Shown in pieces: positions 26,346-34,939 of a DNA stretch of 64,000 nt. Source of the DNA: Kribbella caucasensis (lineage in GTDB: Bacteria > Actinomycetota > Actinomycetes > Propionibacteriales > Kribbellaceae). The notes beneath the pieces were generated by a model. That model was not told the origin of the DNA and searched no databases. It was given only the letters and a program-made list of their open reading frames with translations. A program made the translations under genes and the position numbers. The stretch is from contig NZ_SNWQ01000005.1 in the NCBI RefSeq assembly GCF_004361855.1, positions 350,969 through 414,968 of the forward strand, given 5' to 3'. Position 1 is the first letter of the stretch. The number at the start of each line of letters is the position of its first letter.

Positions 26346-27011
26346 TCAGGCGGCCGCGTTGGTGAGGCGGCGGGCGATGACGGTGGCGTGCTGCTCGGCG
26401 TGGACGTGGGCTTCCTTCTCGGAGGCCTTGGACGCGTCGATCAGGCCCTCCATGCCCGGGGTGATCGGAGCCAGCGTGAGCTCGGCCTCGGCCTTGCGGA
26501 GTTCCATCTTGAAGAGGTCGCCGAAGATCCGCTCCAGGTACGGCGTGGCGTGGTCCCAGCCCTCCTTCGGCGTCCCGGGGCCGTAGCCGCCGCCGCGCGC
26601 GAGGGTCAAGATGATCGGACGGCCCGCGGCGGCCTCGCCGGACAGCAGTTCCTGGTCGGTCAGCAGCAGGTCCATCCAGATCTTGACATGACTGGCGAGA
26701 CCGTAGTTGTAGAGCGGTACGGCGAGCAGGACGGCGTCGGCCGACTTGAACTCGTTGACGACCTCGGCGGTCAGGTCCTTGGCCTGCTCCACCTCGGTGA
26801 ACTCGGCGCCGTCCGGAGTCGGCCAGCCGAACTTGTCGGTGGCCAGGGCCGGCCAGATCGCGGGGGACAGCGGGTGACGACCAAGGTCGCGCCGGACCAC
26901 GACGCCATCCGGGTGTTCCGCCCGCCAGGCCGCCTCGGCGCTGTCGGCGAGTGCGCGGCTGACGGAGCCGTCGACCCGGATGCTGGCGTCGACGCGTAGC
27001 AGGGTGGTCAT
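26346..27011 (-). CDS. azoR: FMN-dependent NADH-azoreductase / NAD(P)H dehydrogenase
   Basis: The 221-residue protein has the flavodoxin-like fold of the AzoR family. LLRVDASIRVDGSVSRALAD starts the flavin phosphate-binding loop, YNYGLASHVKIWMDLLL is the family block near residue 103, and LARGGGYGPGTP lies in the flavin loop. It reduces quinones or azo compounds using NADH. It is divergent from a MarR regulator, the usual arrangement for control by electrophiles or oxidants. AAAGGAA lies before its ATG. Confidence 0.88.
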   Translation of the reverse strand: MTTLLRVDASIRVDGSVSRALADSAEAAWRAEHPDGVVVRRDLGRHPLSPAIWPALATDKFGWPTPDGAEFTEVEQAKDLTAEVVNEFKSADAVLLAVPLYNYGLASHVKIWMDLLLTDQELLSGEAAAGRPIILTLARGGGYGPGTPKEGWDHATPYLERIFGDLFKMELRKAEAELTLAPITPGMEGLIDASKASEKEAHVHAEQHATVIARRLTNAAA

Positions 27012-27099
27012 GTCGTTCCTTTCAGAAACGTGAGGGGTGCGCTCGGTTATGAGCTGTCACGAAGATAATCTGTCGAGCAGAACATATTCAAGGCAGATC

Positions 27100-27117
27100 G
27101 TATTCCGAGTGGCATAC
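27100..27117. promoter_or_regulatory. Candidate MarR operator in the azoR-marR gap
   Basis: The 18-base dyad GTATTCCGAGTGGCATAC has arms GTAT-N-CC and GG-N-ATAC. It lies 18 bases before the marR start in an AT-rich stretch that is unusual for this DNA. Placement suggests control of both divergent genes. Confidence 0.45.
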
Positions 27118-27135
27118 ACCACGTACGATGGGGAG

Positions 27136-27654
27136 GTGACCAGTTCTTCGCCCGAGGTGCGCCACCGTGGCGCCGCTGGTACGTCCGTCGAGGCGGATCT
27201 CGGCTGGGCGCTGGGTGTGGTGTTCAAGCGGTACGCGAAACAGGCGGCCGCGGCGCTGGATGACGTTCCGGGTGGACCGCGGGGGTACCAGGTGCTCGCG
27301 ACGACCATCGCCGAGGGCCCGAAGCGTCAGCTCGATCTGGCGGCGCAACTCGGCATCGACCGCACGGTGATGACGTACCTGCTGGACGATCTGGAGAAGG
27401 CCGGCCTGGTCCAGCGGCACCCAGATCCGGCCGACCGCCGGGCCCGGCTGATCGATCCGACCGAGCTGGGCCGGAAGACCCTCTGCGATCTCGAGGCCCG
27501 GCTGGCCGAGGCCGAGAGCGACGTCCTCGGCAACCTCGACGAAGGCGAACGCCTGGTCTTCCGGACCCTCCTCCAACGCGTCGCACTCCGCGCCAACTCC
27601 GTCGACCCGCTCCACAACGCCTGCGACGTCGCCGAAGACGAGGAACTGTTGTAG
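27136..27654 (+). CDS. MarR family transcriptional regulator
   Basis: The 172-residue protein has the winged-helix of MarR. It includes the recognition-helix region LDLAAQLGIDRTVMTYLLDDLEKAGLVQR and the wing with HPDPADRRARLIDPTELG. The DxRxR-like wing motif (DPADRRAR) is diagnostic. GTG 27136 is the start that fits the length; purine-rich GGGGAG lies right before it. It is divergent from the azoreductase gene and is its likely repressor. No Cys is present in the N-terminal half that would suit the one-Cys OhrR mechanism. Confidence 0.87.
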   Translation: MTSSSPEVRHRGAAGTSVEADLGWALGVVFKRYAKQAAAALDDVPGGPRGYQVLATTIAEGPKRQLDLAAQLGIDRTVMTYLLDDLEKAGLVQRHPDPADRRARLIDPTELGRKTLCDLEARLAEAESDVLGNLDEGERLVFRTLLQRVALRANSVDPLHNACDVAEDEELL

Positions 27655-27664
27655 TGCGGTCGGA

Positions 27665-28339
27665 TCAGTGCAGGGGGACGAAGCCGGATTCGTAGGCGAG
27701 GATCACTGCTTGGGTACGGTCCCGGGCGCCTAGTTTGGCCAGCAGGTTGGCCACGTGGGTCTTGATCGTCTGGACGCCCAGGAAGAGTTCGCCGGCGATC
27801 TCCGCGTTCGACAGGCCCTTGGCCATCAGGCGGAGGACCTCCTGCTCGCGATCGGTGAGCTGGTACCGCTCCAGGCCCGTGAGTCGCGGTTGTTCGGCGA
27901 CGTGGGCCAGCGCGAGTGCACGGATCGCCTCGGGGAAGAGGAGCGACTCGCTGCCCGCGACGGTCCGGATCGCGGCGATGATGTCGTCCGGGGGAGTGCG
28001 CTTCAGCAGGAACCCGGACGCGCCGGCGCGCAGCGCGTCGTACACGTAGTCGTCGTTCTCGAACGTGGTGACGACGAGTACGCGCGGTGCGGGGTCTACG
28101 CCGTCGAGCAGGAGGCGGGTCGCCTGGATGCCGTCGACCGCGGGCATCCTTACGTCCATCAGTACGACGTCGGGTCCGGTGCGCCGTACCAGCGGGAGCA
28201 CCTCGGCGCCGTCGCCTGCTTCGCCGACCACGGTCAGGTCCGGTTCCGCGTCGATGATGGCTCGCAGACCGCTGCGGATCAGTGGTTCGTCGTCGACCAC
28301 GACCACCGAGATGGTGCTGGACGGGATGGTGCCGGACAT
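27665..28339 (-). CDS. NarL/FixJ family response regulator
   Basis: The 224-residue protein has an N-terminal receiver domain: acidic pair D16-D17, phospho-acceptor D62 in VLMDVRMP, and a Lys in LLKRTPPD. A LuxR helix-turn-helix (LTDREQEVLRLMAKGLSNAEIA) completes the protein. It is just downstream of the kinase gene at 28342 with a two-base gap, so it is the cognate regulator. Confidence 0.95.
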   Translation of the reverse strand: MSGTIPSSTISVVVVDDEPLIRSGLRAIIDAEPDLTVVGEAGDGAEVLPLVRRTGPDVVLMDVRMPAVDGIQATRLLLDGVDPAPRVLVVTTFENDDYVYDALRAGASGFLLKRTPPDDIIAAIRTVAGSESLLFPEAIRALALAHVAEQPRLTGLERYQLTDREQEVLRLMAKGLSNAEIAGELFLGVQTIKTHVANLLAKLGARDRTQAVILAYESGFVPLH

Positions 28340-28341
28340 GT

Positions 28342-29640
28342 TCAGTGTGATCCTTTCGTCGTCACTGCGACCGGGAGCGTCACCGCAAGCCGCCAGCGGT
28401 CCGCGGCTGCACCAGACGAGGGCCCAGACAAGGGGCCGCCGTCGGACAGCGGTCCGGCCTCGACCGTGCCGCGCAGTACGGCGACTCTTTCACGGATCCC
28501 GGCCAGGCCCCGGCCGCCACCGGAGTTGTCCGACGTACCGGCGATCGGGTTCACGAGTTCGAGCAGCAGGCCGGCCGAATCCAGGCTGATGGAGAGGTCG
28601 ACCTCGACCTGGTCCGCCGGACGGCCGGCGTGCCGGATCGCGTTGGTGAGGCCCTCCTGGACGATCCGGTACGCCTCGCGGGAGATGGCCGCCGGGAGCT
28701 GCGCGAGGTCGCCGGATCGGTGTACCTCGACCGTGATCCCGCCAGCCCGGGTCGCCTCGACCAGGCGGGTCACATCGCCGAGGGTCGCCTGCGGCGCGGT
28801 CTTCGAACCCGGACCACGGTCGTCGCGGAGCAGTCCGAGTACGTGGTCGAGGTCGGCCAGCGCGGCCCGGGCGGACGTCTCCATCGCGGCCAACGCCGTC
28901 GCGGCGAACTCGGGGTCGGTGGCCAGCACCCTTCGAGCAGCCGCGGCCTGGATCGTGACCAGGCTCAGCGCGTGGCCGACGCTGTCGTGCAGTTCCCGGG
29001 CGAGACGGTTGCGTTCGGCAAGTGTCGCCGTACGGCGCTCGAGCAGCTCGATGCGCTCGGCCGCGGTCGGGCCGAGGACGCGCGGAGCGGAGTACGCGAG
29101 CAGGGCGCCGATCGCGGCGGAGAGAAGGAAGAGGAGGGCAACCCCGGCGATTGCGGCCACGGGCATCCACAGGTCTTGCCAGTTGCCGGTGACGCGGTAG
29201 TGGAGCTCGGGGAGCAGTTCGTACGAGTCCGGCGCCCGGAAAGGGGCCGCGAGCAACACCGCGCCGAAACCGAAGACCGCGGTCGTGATGATGCCGACGA
29301 ATCCGCCGGCGGTCAGGTGCAGGCAGAACCAGGCGGCGGTACGGCGGCGCTGGGCCCAGGTCCGCGCGGGGCCGAGCGGGCGTTCCTCGAACCGGACCCC
29401 GAGCAGCGACTCCACCGCGATGCCCTCGACCTCGCGCACCGCGGGCAGGATGCCGAGCAGCACGGGCGGGCCGACCACGACGAGGGTGACGATGATGCCG
29501 GTCGGGATGCTCGGCAGGTTGAGATCGTCGATCAGGGCGACCAGGCCGCTGTCGACCAGGATGAACGCCAGCACCAGGGCAGCACCCAGCAGCAGGTAGA
29601 CCCACCGCAGATACGTCGACCCCCGAACCAGCACCCTCAC
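28342..29640 (-). CDS. Sensor histidine kinase (NarL-type partner, HisKA_3)
   Basis: The 432-residue protein has four likely membrane segments in the first 190 residues (WVYLLLGAALVLAFILV, GIIVTLVVVGPPVLLGIL, GGFVGIITTAVFGFGAVLL, AAIAGVALLFLLSAAIGALLA). The HisKA_3 box ERNRLARELHDSVGHALSLV has its phospho-acceptor near H218. The ATPase domain has REAYRIVQEGLTNAIRHA (N box) and GGGRGLAGIRERV (G box). It has no obvious extracytoplasmic sensor domain, so it may sense membrane state. The response regulator gene follows. Confidence 0.95.
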   Translation of the reverse strand: MRVLVRGSTYLRWVYLLLGAALVLAFILVDSGLVALIDDLNLPSIPTGIIVTLVVVGPPVLLGILPAVREVEGIAVESLLGVRFEERPLGPARTWAQRRRTAAWFCLHLTAGGFVGIITTAVFGFGAVLLAAPFRAPDSYELLPELHYRVTGNWQDLWMPVAAIAGVALLFLLSAAIGALLAYSAPRVLGPTAAERIELLERRTATLAERNRLARELHDSVGHALSLVTIQAAAARRVLATDPEFAATALAAMETSARAALADLDHVLGLLRDDRGPGSKTAPQATLGDVTRLVEATRAGGITVEVHRSGDLAQLPAAISREAYRIVQEGLTNAIRHAGRPADQVEVDLSISLDSAGLLLELVNPIAGTSDNSGGGRGLAGIRERVAVLRGTVEAGPLSDGGPLSGPSSGAAADRWRLAVTLPVAVTTKGSH

Positions 29641-30101
29641 CCACCCATCCTGTCAAACCCCACCCGCCACCCACCTCCCTCCACCGGGTGACCCCCAACC
29701 CTCACCCGAGGGAATGGCAAGGCCCACCTTGAGCACCGGCCGGTCGCCTCAACCCGTCGCGGCCGCCTGGCTGGTGCTCAAGGCCGCCGAGGTGGGGCGA
29801 AGTACGGGAGCCGACCGGGGTGGGGGCGGGGTGGGGTGGGGGCGGGGGGTGGGGTCATGACGTGGATCACAGGTTTGGGGGGTTTACACAAATTTGTCCT
29901 GGAGGGGACAGGTTCGGCACGGCCGGACGTCGCGATCTGCTGTCCGGACAGGTACGGTCTGTGGTCGGGGCGGGATGCCCGTCCGGTCGGACTGGCATGG
30001 GGAACGGCTCCAGGACGGGCGGTGAATGGGCTCCATGGGACCCGGCGCAGTGCCATGTAAGAACACTGTGAAGTCCCCAGGGCCCGATTGACCGGCCTTC
30101 C
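29641..30101. other. Non-coding gap with inverted repeats and G-rich tract
   Basis: No gene is supported here. CCTTGAGCACC (29727-29737) faces GGTGCTCAAGG (29773-29783), a perfect 11-base inverted repeat. A G-rich stretch at 29817-29855 has many runs of four to six G and could fold as a G-quadruplex. ACAAATTTGT at 29888-29897 is a perfect palindrome. These lie between the divergent kinase gene and the catabolic island. Confidence 0.6.
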
Positions 30102-30124
30102 ATATTTGATGTTTGATCAAATAT
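30102..30124. promoter_or_regulatory. Candidate GntR operator before the catabolic island
   Basis: ATATTTGAT and ATCAAATAT form a perfect nine-base dyad around a five-base spacer, 19 bases before the first gene. The core TTTGAT-N5-ATCAAA recurs before the oxidoreductase gene at 38633. FadR-class GntR proteins often bind such short-spaced dyads, and two of them are encoded in the island. Confidence 0.65.
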
Positions 30125-30143
30125 CGGAGAGGAGATATCCGGC

Positions 30144-31163
30144 ATGAAGTTCAGACGTACGGCCGTCGCTGGGGTGGCGGTCCTCGCACTCGCTCTACTG
30201 AGTGGGTGCAACGACGGCCAGGCGGGCGGCCAGGGCGGAGACGGCGCCGCTCTGGAGAAAGTCAACTATCTGACCTCGTTCAACACCTTCGGCCGCGAGG
30301 CCTATGCCTATGTCGCCCTGGAGAAGGGCTATTTCAAGGACGCCGGATTCGACGTCACGATCACGCCGGGCTCCGGCACGGTCGACGTCCTCAAGCTTGT
30401 CGCCGGCGGTCAGGCGGATTACGGAATCGGTGACTTCACCGCGACCGTGATCACGCTGGGCAAGCAGAAGCTCCCGGTCACCACGGTCGGGATGATCCAC
30501 CAGCGATCGCTGGCCGCGATCGTGGCACTCGAGGGCGGCAAGATCAGCAAGCCCGAGGACCTGCCCGGCAAGAAGATCGGCGACCAGCCGGGCTCGACCA
30601 ACACGCTGATGTTCCCGCTCTACGCGAAGGCGGCGGGCATCCCGTCCGACCAGACCAAGTTCGTGCCGAACCCGCCGCCCGCGCTGCCGCAGTTGCTTGC
30701 TGCCGGCACCGTTGACGGTATCGGCCAGTTCGTGGTCGGGGTGCCGCTGGTGGAGAAGGCGGCGAAGAAGAAGGCGATCGTGCTGCCGTACGGCAAGCTG
30801 CTGCCGGACCTTTACGGCAACGCGATCATCACCCGGGCCGACCTGGCCAAGGATCACCCGGATCAGGTCAAGCGGTTCACGGGTGCGCTGCTCAAGGGTC
30901 TGCAGGACACCATCGACGACCCCGAAGCGGCCGCGCAGACGCTGAAGAAGTACGTGCCGAACACCGACGTCGCGGTGGCGACCGAGGAGCTCAAGCTGAT
31001 GAAGCCGTACGTCAAGCCGGACGACTTCAGCGGCCCGCTCGGCGACGTGGACACCGCCCGGGTGCAGAAGGTGATCGACGCGGTCAAGGGCGCCGACAAG
31101 GAAGTGAATCCCGCTCTGACGCCCGCGGACGTGGTCGACGGCGCGTTGGCACCGAAGGGCTGA
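30144..31163 (+). CDS. ABC importer substrate-binding lipoprotein (NMT1/SsuA-like)
   Basis: The 339-residue protein has a lipoprotein signal with lipobox LLSGC and lipidated C22. The mature domain fits the NMT1/SsuA-type binding fold: FNTFGREAYAYVALEKGYFKDAGFDVTITPGSGTVDVLKLVAGGQADYGIG is the first lobe and LPGKKIGDQPGSTNTLMFPLYAKAAG the second. Relatives bind pyrimidine precursors, sulfonates, nitrate or aromatic acids, so the ligand is open. It is the first gene of the island, has GAGAGGAG upstream and a candidate operator close before it. Confidence 0.9.
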   Translation: MKFRRTAVAGVAVLALALLSGCNDGQAGGQGGDGAALEKVNYLTSFNTFGREAYAYVALEKGYFKDAGFDVTITPGSGTVDVLKLVAGGQADYGIGDFTATVITLGKQKLPVTTVGMIHQRSLAAIVALEGGKISKPEDLPGKKIGDQPGSTNTLMFPLYAKAAGIPSDQTKFVPNPPPALPQLLAAGTVDGIGQFVVGVPLVEKAAKKKAIVLPYGKLLPDLYGNAIITRADLAKDHPDQVKRFTGALLKGLQDTIDDPEAAAQTLKKYVPNTDVAVATEELKLMKPYVKPDDFSGPLGDVDTARVQKVIDAVKGADKEVNPALTPADVVDGALAPKG

Positions 31164-31165
31164 GC

Positions 31166-31954
31166 ATGATCAAGCTGGACGGTGTGGGTCAGGTCTTCGA
31201 GGGACGCGCTGGCCGGGTCCAGGCGCTCGACGGGATCGACCTGCACGTCCAGGAGAACGAGTTCGTCACGTTGATCGGCCGGTCCGGTTGTGGCAAGTCC
31301 ACACTGCTCCGGCTGATCGCCGGCCTGCTGCCGCCGACGTACGGCGGGGTCGCGGTGGCGGGGGAACCCGTCACCGCGCCGCGGCGGGACGTCTCGTTCA
31401 TGTTCCAGCGCCCGGCCCTGCTGCCGTGGCGGTCGGTGCTGTCGAACGTGATGCTGCCGGTGGAGATCTCCGGCGGCGACCTGGACCGCAAGAAGTACGT
31501 CGAGCGGGCGCACGAACTGCTCGAGCTGGTCGGCCTGGACGGGTTCGAGCGACGGCTCCCGCATGAGTTGTCCGGCGGGATGCAGCAACGCGTCTCGCTC
31601 TGCCGGTCGCTGATCCGGCGGCCCAAGGTGATGCTGATGGACGAACCGTTCTCGGCGCTGGACGCGCTGACCCGGACGGAGCTGTCCGAGGAGCTGCAGC
31701 GGATTCAGATGGAACTGGCCACCACCATCGTCTTCGTCACCCACTCGATCGAGGAGGCCGTCGTGCTCGCCGACCGGGTGGTGGTGCTGACGCCGCGGCC
31801 GGGCCGGCTCCGCGAGGTGGTCGAGATCGACATCCCGCGGCCGCGCAGCCTCGGCCAGAACGCACACCTCACCGAGGTGGCCCAGATCAGCGCGCACCTA
31901 CACGCCCTGCTTGCCGAGAAGCAGGCCGAGATCCGCCCGGTGGACGCCAGATGA
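31166..31954 (+). CDS. ABC importer ATP-binding protein (SsuB/TauB-like)
   Basis: The 262-residue protein shows Walker A GRSGCGKST at residues 38-46, the Q-loop region in FMFQRPALLPWRS, signature LSGGMQQRV, Walker B MLMDEPFSALD and switch His in FVTHSIEEAV. The LLPWR segment and overall length fit the SsuB/TauB/NrtD group. It lies between the binding protein and permease genes and overlaps the latter by four bases. Confidence 0.94.
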   Translation: MIKLDGVGQVFEGRAGRVQALDGIDLHVQENEFVTLIGRSGCGKSTLLRLIAGLLPPTYGGVAVAGEPVTAPRRDVSFMFQRPALLPWRSVLSNVMLPVEISGGDLDRKKYVERAHELLELVGLDGFERRLPHELSGGMQQRVSLCRSLIRRPKVMLMDEPFSALDALTRTELSEELQRIQMELATTIVFVTHSIEEAVVLADRVVVLTPRPGRLREVVEIDIPRPRSLGQNAHLTEVAQISAHLHALLAEKQAEIRPVDAR

Positions 31955-32730
31955 CGAACCGTTCCTGGCTGACCACCTCCCGATCGGCCGCGGTGCTGCT
32001 GCCGATCCTCGGTCTGGTCGCGGCGATCGCGCTCTGGTGGCTCGCGATCGTGGCCTTCAGCATCGAATCGTTCCTGCTGCCCACGCCGGGCGCGGTGGCG
32101 GCCAAGTTCCTGGAGCAGCCCGGTTACCTGCTGCAGCAGACCTGGGTGTCGTTCCTGGAGACGATCCTCGGCTTCGGGCTGGCGATCGTCGCGGGCGTGC
32201 CGATCGCGCTGCTGATCGTCCGCTCGGTCATCCTCGAGCGGCTGGTCTACCCGCTGCTGCTGGCGGTGAACGCGATCCCGAAGATCGCGATCGCGCCGCT
32301 GCTGGTGGTCTGGTGGGGGTTCGGCCAGCTGCCGAAGGTGCTGATGGTGCTGCTGGTCTGCTTCTTCCCGATCGTCATCTCGACCGCGCAGGGGATGAAG
32401 TCGACCCCGGCTGAGCTGGTCGAGCTGCTCCGCTCGCTCAAGGCCGGCAAGGCCCAGGAGTTCTTCAAGCTGCGGCTGATCTACGCGCTGCCACAGGTCT
32501 TCACCGGGCTCAAGGTGGCCATCTCGCTGGCCGTGATCGGTTCGGTGATCGGCGAGTTCGCCGGCGCCACCGAGGGACTGGGGTACGTGATCACGTCATC
32601 CGGTGCGACCGCGGACGTGGCGCTCGCGTTCGCCGCGATCGCGCTGCTCAGCGTGATGAGCATCATCCTGTTCTACGGCCTGGTCCTGCTGGAGCACCTG
32701 TTGTTGCCCTGGGCACAGGAGACGCGGTGA
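31951..32730 (+). CDS. ABC importer permease (SsuC/TauC-like)
   Basis: The 259-residue protein has about six membrane segments, from LLPILGLVAAIALWWLAIVAF to AIALLSVMSIILFYGLVLLEHL. The coupling EAA-type loop is seen around ELLRSLKAGKAQEFFKLRLIYALPQVFTGLK. It completes a small importer with the two upstream genes. The stop overlaps the GTG of the dehydrogenase gene. Confidence 0.93.
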   Translation: MTNRSWLTTSRSAAVLLPILGLVAAIALWWLAIVAFSIESFLLPTPGAVAAKFLEQPGYLLQQTWVSFLETILGFGLAIVAGVPIALLIVRSVILERLVYPLLLAVNAIPKIAIAPLLVVWWGFGQLPKVLMVLLVCFFPIVISTAQGMKSTPAELVELLRSLKAGKAQEFFKLRLIYALPQVFTGLKVAISLAVIGSVIGEFAGATEGLGYVITSSGATADVALAFAAIALLSVMSIILFYGLVLLEHLLLPWAQETR

Positions 32731-33815
32731 CGACCCAGGCCTCGGACGCCGACCGGCGCGTGCTCGTCCGGCCGGCCTGGCTGGAGGCGACCGTCTCGGC
32801 CGTGTTCACCGCCCTCGGCTTCGAGCCCGACGACGCCGGCCGGATCGCGACCGCGCTGGTCGAGGCCGAGCTGCGCGGCGTCAGCTCGCACGGCATCCTG
32901 CTCGTCCCCATGTACGTCGAACGGCTGAACGCCGGCGGGGTCACCCGGGAGCGGGAGCTGGACATCCTGCACGACGCGGGTGCGGCCGTCGTCGCCGACG
33001 CACGCGGCGGGATGGGCCAGCTGTCCAGCCCCCAGTCGATGGGCCTGGCGATCGAGCGCGCCGGCCGGTACGGGATCGGTATGGTCTCGGTCCGCAACGC
33101 GCACCACTTCGGCGCCGCGAGCCGATGGGCCATGCAGGCGGCCGACGCGGGCTGCCTCGGGATCGCGATGTCGAACACCACTCCGCTGATGCCCGCGCCA
33201 GGTGGTGCCGAGCGGCTCGTCGGCAACAACCCGCTCGCGATCGCCGTGCCGACCGAGGCCGGCCCGGAGATCGTGCTGGACATGGCCCTGTCGGCCGTTG
33301 CCCTGGGCAAGATCCGGCTGGCGGCGTCGGCGGGGCGGCCGATCCCGGAGACCTGGGCGACCGACCGGTCCGGCGTACCGACGACGGATGCCGAGGAGGC
33401 GGTGCTCGGCATGCTGTTGCCGGCCGCCGGTCACAAGGGGTTCGGGCTGGCGTTGATGATCGACGTGCTCACCGGGGTGCTGAGCGGCGGCGGCTGGGGC
33501 GACCAGGTGCGTCCGCTCTACCGGGAGCCGGACCGGCCGAACGACTGCGCGCACCTGTTCCTCGCGATCGACCCGGAGTTGCTGGGTGGCGTCACCCGGT
33601 TCCGGCGCCGGTCGTCCGAGCTGGCTGCGCGGGTGCGGGAGAGTGCGACCGCTCCAGGGGTGGATCGGTTGTACCTGCCGGGTGAGATCGAAGCGGATCG
33701 CGCCCGCCAGCAGCGGCATACCGGCGTACTGATCGAGCGGTCGGCGCTGGACGGGTTGCTGACCGCGGCGCGGACGGTCGGTGCGGTGGTTCCGACGGGA
33801 GGGGTGCAGGACTGA
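32727..33815 (+). CDS. LDH2/malate/ureidoglycolate dehydrogenase family oxidoreductase
   Basis: The 362-residue protein belongs to the NAD(P)-dependent LDH2 family (unrelated to classical lactate dehydrogenase). Family blocks are AELRGVSSHGILLVPMYVERL, with the proposed catalytic His (about residue 55); VRNAHHFGAASRWAMQAADAGCLGIAMSNT; and HKGFGLALMIDVLTGVLSGG near residue 235. Members oxidise 2-hydroxy acids such as malate, ureidoglycolate or sulfolactate. In this island the natural substrate is probably a breakdown product with a 2-hydroxy acid group; this is inference. Confidence 0.9.
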   Translation: MTTQASDADRRVLVRPAWLEATVSAVFTALGFEPDDAGRIATALVEAELRGVSSHGILLVPMYVERLNAGGVTRERELDILHDAGAAVVADARGGMGQLSSPQSMGLAIERAGRYGIGMVSVRNAHHFGAASRWAMQAADAGCLGIAMSNTTPLMPAPGGAERLVGNNPLAIAVPTEAGPEIVLDMALSAVALGKIRLAASAGRPIPETWATDRSGVPTTDAEEAVLGMLLPAAGHKGFGLALMIDVLTGVLSGGGWGDQVRPLYREPDRPNDCAHLFLAIDPELLGGVTRFRRRSSELAARVRESATAPGVDRLYLPGEIEADRARQQRHTGVLIERSALDGLLTAARTVGAVVPTGGVQD

Positions 33816-34210
33816 TGCCGAAGACACAGCTGACCAGTACGGCGTTACGAAACCCGAACGGGGTGTTCTCGCAGGCGACCGCCATCGAGGCGACCGGGCG
33901 GCTCGTGTTCGTGTCCGGGATGACCGCGCGCAAACCGGACGGCACGATCGCCGGTGTCGGCGACATCTCCGAGCAGACCCGGCAGGTGTGCGAGAACGTG
34001 CAGGCCGCGGTCCGCGAGGCCGGCGGCACCCTGGACGACGTGTGCCGGGTGGACGTGTACGTGCGCAACATGGAGGACTTCGCCAAGATCCACGCGGTCC
34101 GCGCGCAGTACTTCGCCGAACCGTTGCCCGCCTCCACCATGGTCGAGGTCAGCAAACTGGCGCACCCGGACTACCTGATCGAGATCTCGGCGATCGCGGT
34201 GATCCCGTGA
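33815..34210 (+). CDS. RidA family imine/enamine deaminase
   Basis: The 131-residue protein is of RidA (YjgF/YER057c) type. It has LVFVSGMTARKPDGTIAG, TRQVCENVQAAVREAGGTLDDVCRVDVYV and the late FAEPLPASTMVEVSKLAHPDYLIEISAIAVI. The conserved Arg of the active site would be within CRVDVYVRN. RidA-type enzymes hydrolyse imines, and some (2-aminomuconate deaminases) act in aminoaromatic breakdown. TGATG coupling to the dehydrogenase gene suggests a shared job. Confidence 0.92.
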   Translation: MPKTQLTSTALRNPNGVFSQATAIEATGRLVFVSGMTARKPDGTIAGVGDISEQTRQVCENVQAAVREAGGTLDDVCRVDVYVRNMEDFAKIHAVRAQYFAEPLPASTMVEVSKLAHPDYLIEISAIAVIP

Positions 34211-34237
34211 TCAACCGTGGCGTCGAGTGGGTATGAC

Positions 34238-34939
34238 ATGACCAGCCGGCTGGAGTTGTTGCCGGGTGGCGGTCGCGGTGGGCGCCGGACGCTCGCGGAG
34301 ACGGCCGCGGCCGAGTTGCACCAGCTGATCCTGTCCGGTGAGCTGCCGAGCGGTACGCCGCTGCGGCTGGTCGAGCTGGCCAATCGGCTGGACATGAGCC
34401 AGATGCCGGTTCGCGAGGGCCTCCGCCGGTTGGAGGCGCTCGGGCTGGTCGACATCATCCCGCACAAGGGTGCGTGGGTCCGTGAGCTGTCGCTGGACGA
34501 TCTACGCGACACCCACGAGACCAGGCTCGCGCTGGAGAGTCTCGCAGTACGGGCGGCCGCGGAGCACTTCGATCAGGAGGACGAGCAGACGGCTGTCTCG
34601 GCACTGGCCGAGCACATGCGGCTGTCTCTCGCCGACGACTCGATCGGTGCCCGGCAGGCGCATGCGGATTTCCACTTCGCCCTGTACCGCGCGGGCGGGT
34701 CGCAGTGGCTCGCCCGGGCGATCGAGCCGGTCTGGCAGAACAGTGAGCGGTACCGGTTCGGCAGCCGGCAGACCGCGATCCAGATCGAGCGGAACCGGCA
34801 GGAGCACCAGGCGATCCTGGATGCCTGTGTGGCTCGCGACCCGGACGCCGCCGAACAGGCGTTGCGCAACCACTTGGCTGGCGCTGTGCAGCGAATCACC
34901 GAGACGATGACCTCGAAGCAGCAGAGGGAGACGTCATGA
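34238..34939 (+). CDS. GntR family regulator, FadR-type (first paralog)
   Basis: The 233-residue protein has a GntR winged helix (RRTLAETAAAELHQLILSGELPSGTPLRLVELANRLDMSQMPVREGLRRLEALGLV) and a C-terminal all-helical FadR/FCD domain with metal-binding residues (DLRDTHETRLALE; EFDxxHxxF-like HADFHFALYRAGG). It is strikingly similar to the GntR product at 39719, including the SRQTAIQIERNRQEHQAILDACV stretch. It may bind the TTTGAT-N5-ATCAAA dyads. The ATG at 34238 aligns with the start of that paralog; a GTG at 34217 is in frame. Confidence 0.92.
   Translation: MTSRLELLPGGGRGGRRTLAETAAAELHQLILSGELPSGTPLRLVELANRLDMSQMPVREGLRRLEALGLVDIIPHKGAWVRELSLDDLRDTHETRLALESLAVRAAAEHFDQEDEQTAVSALAEHMRLSLADDSIGARQAHADFHFALYRAGGSQWLARAIEPVWQNSERYRFGSRQTAIQIERNRQEHQAILDACVARDPDAAEQALRNHLAGAVQRITETMTSKQQRETS

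Noticed and set aside
29820..30071. Short Gly-rich frames before the catabolic island
   Set aside because: They only reflect the G-rich tract; no RBS or family features.
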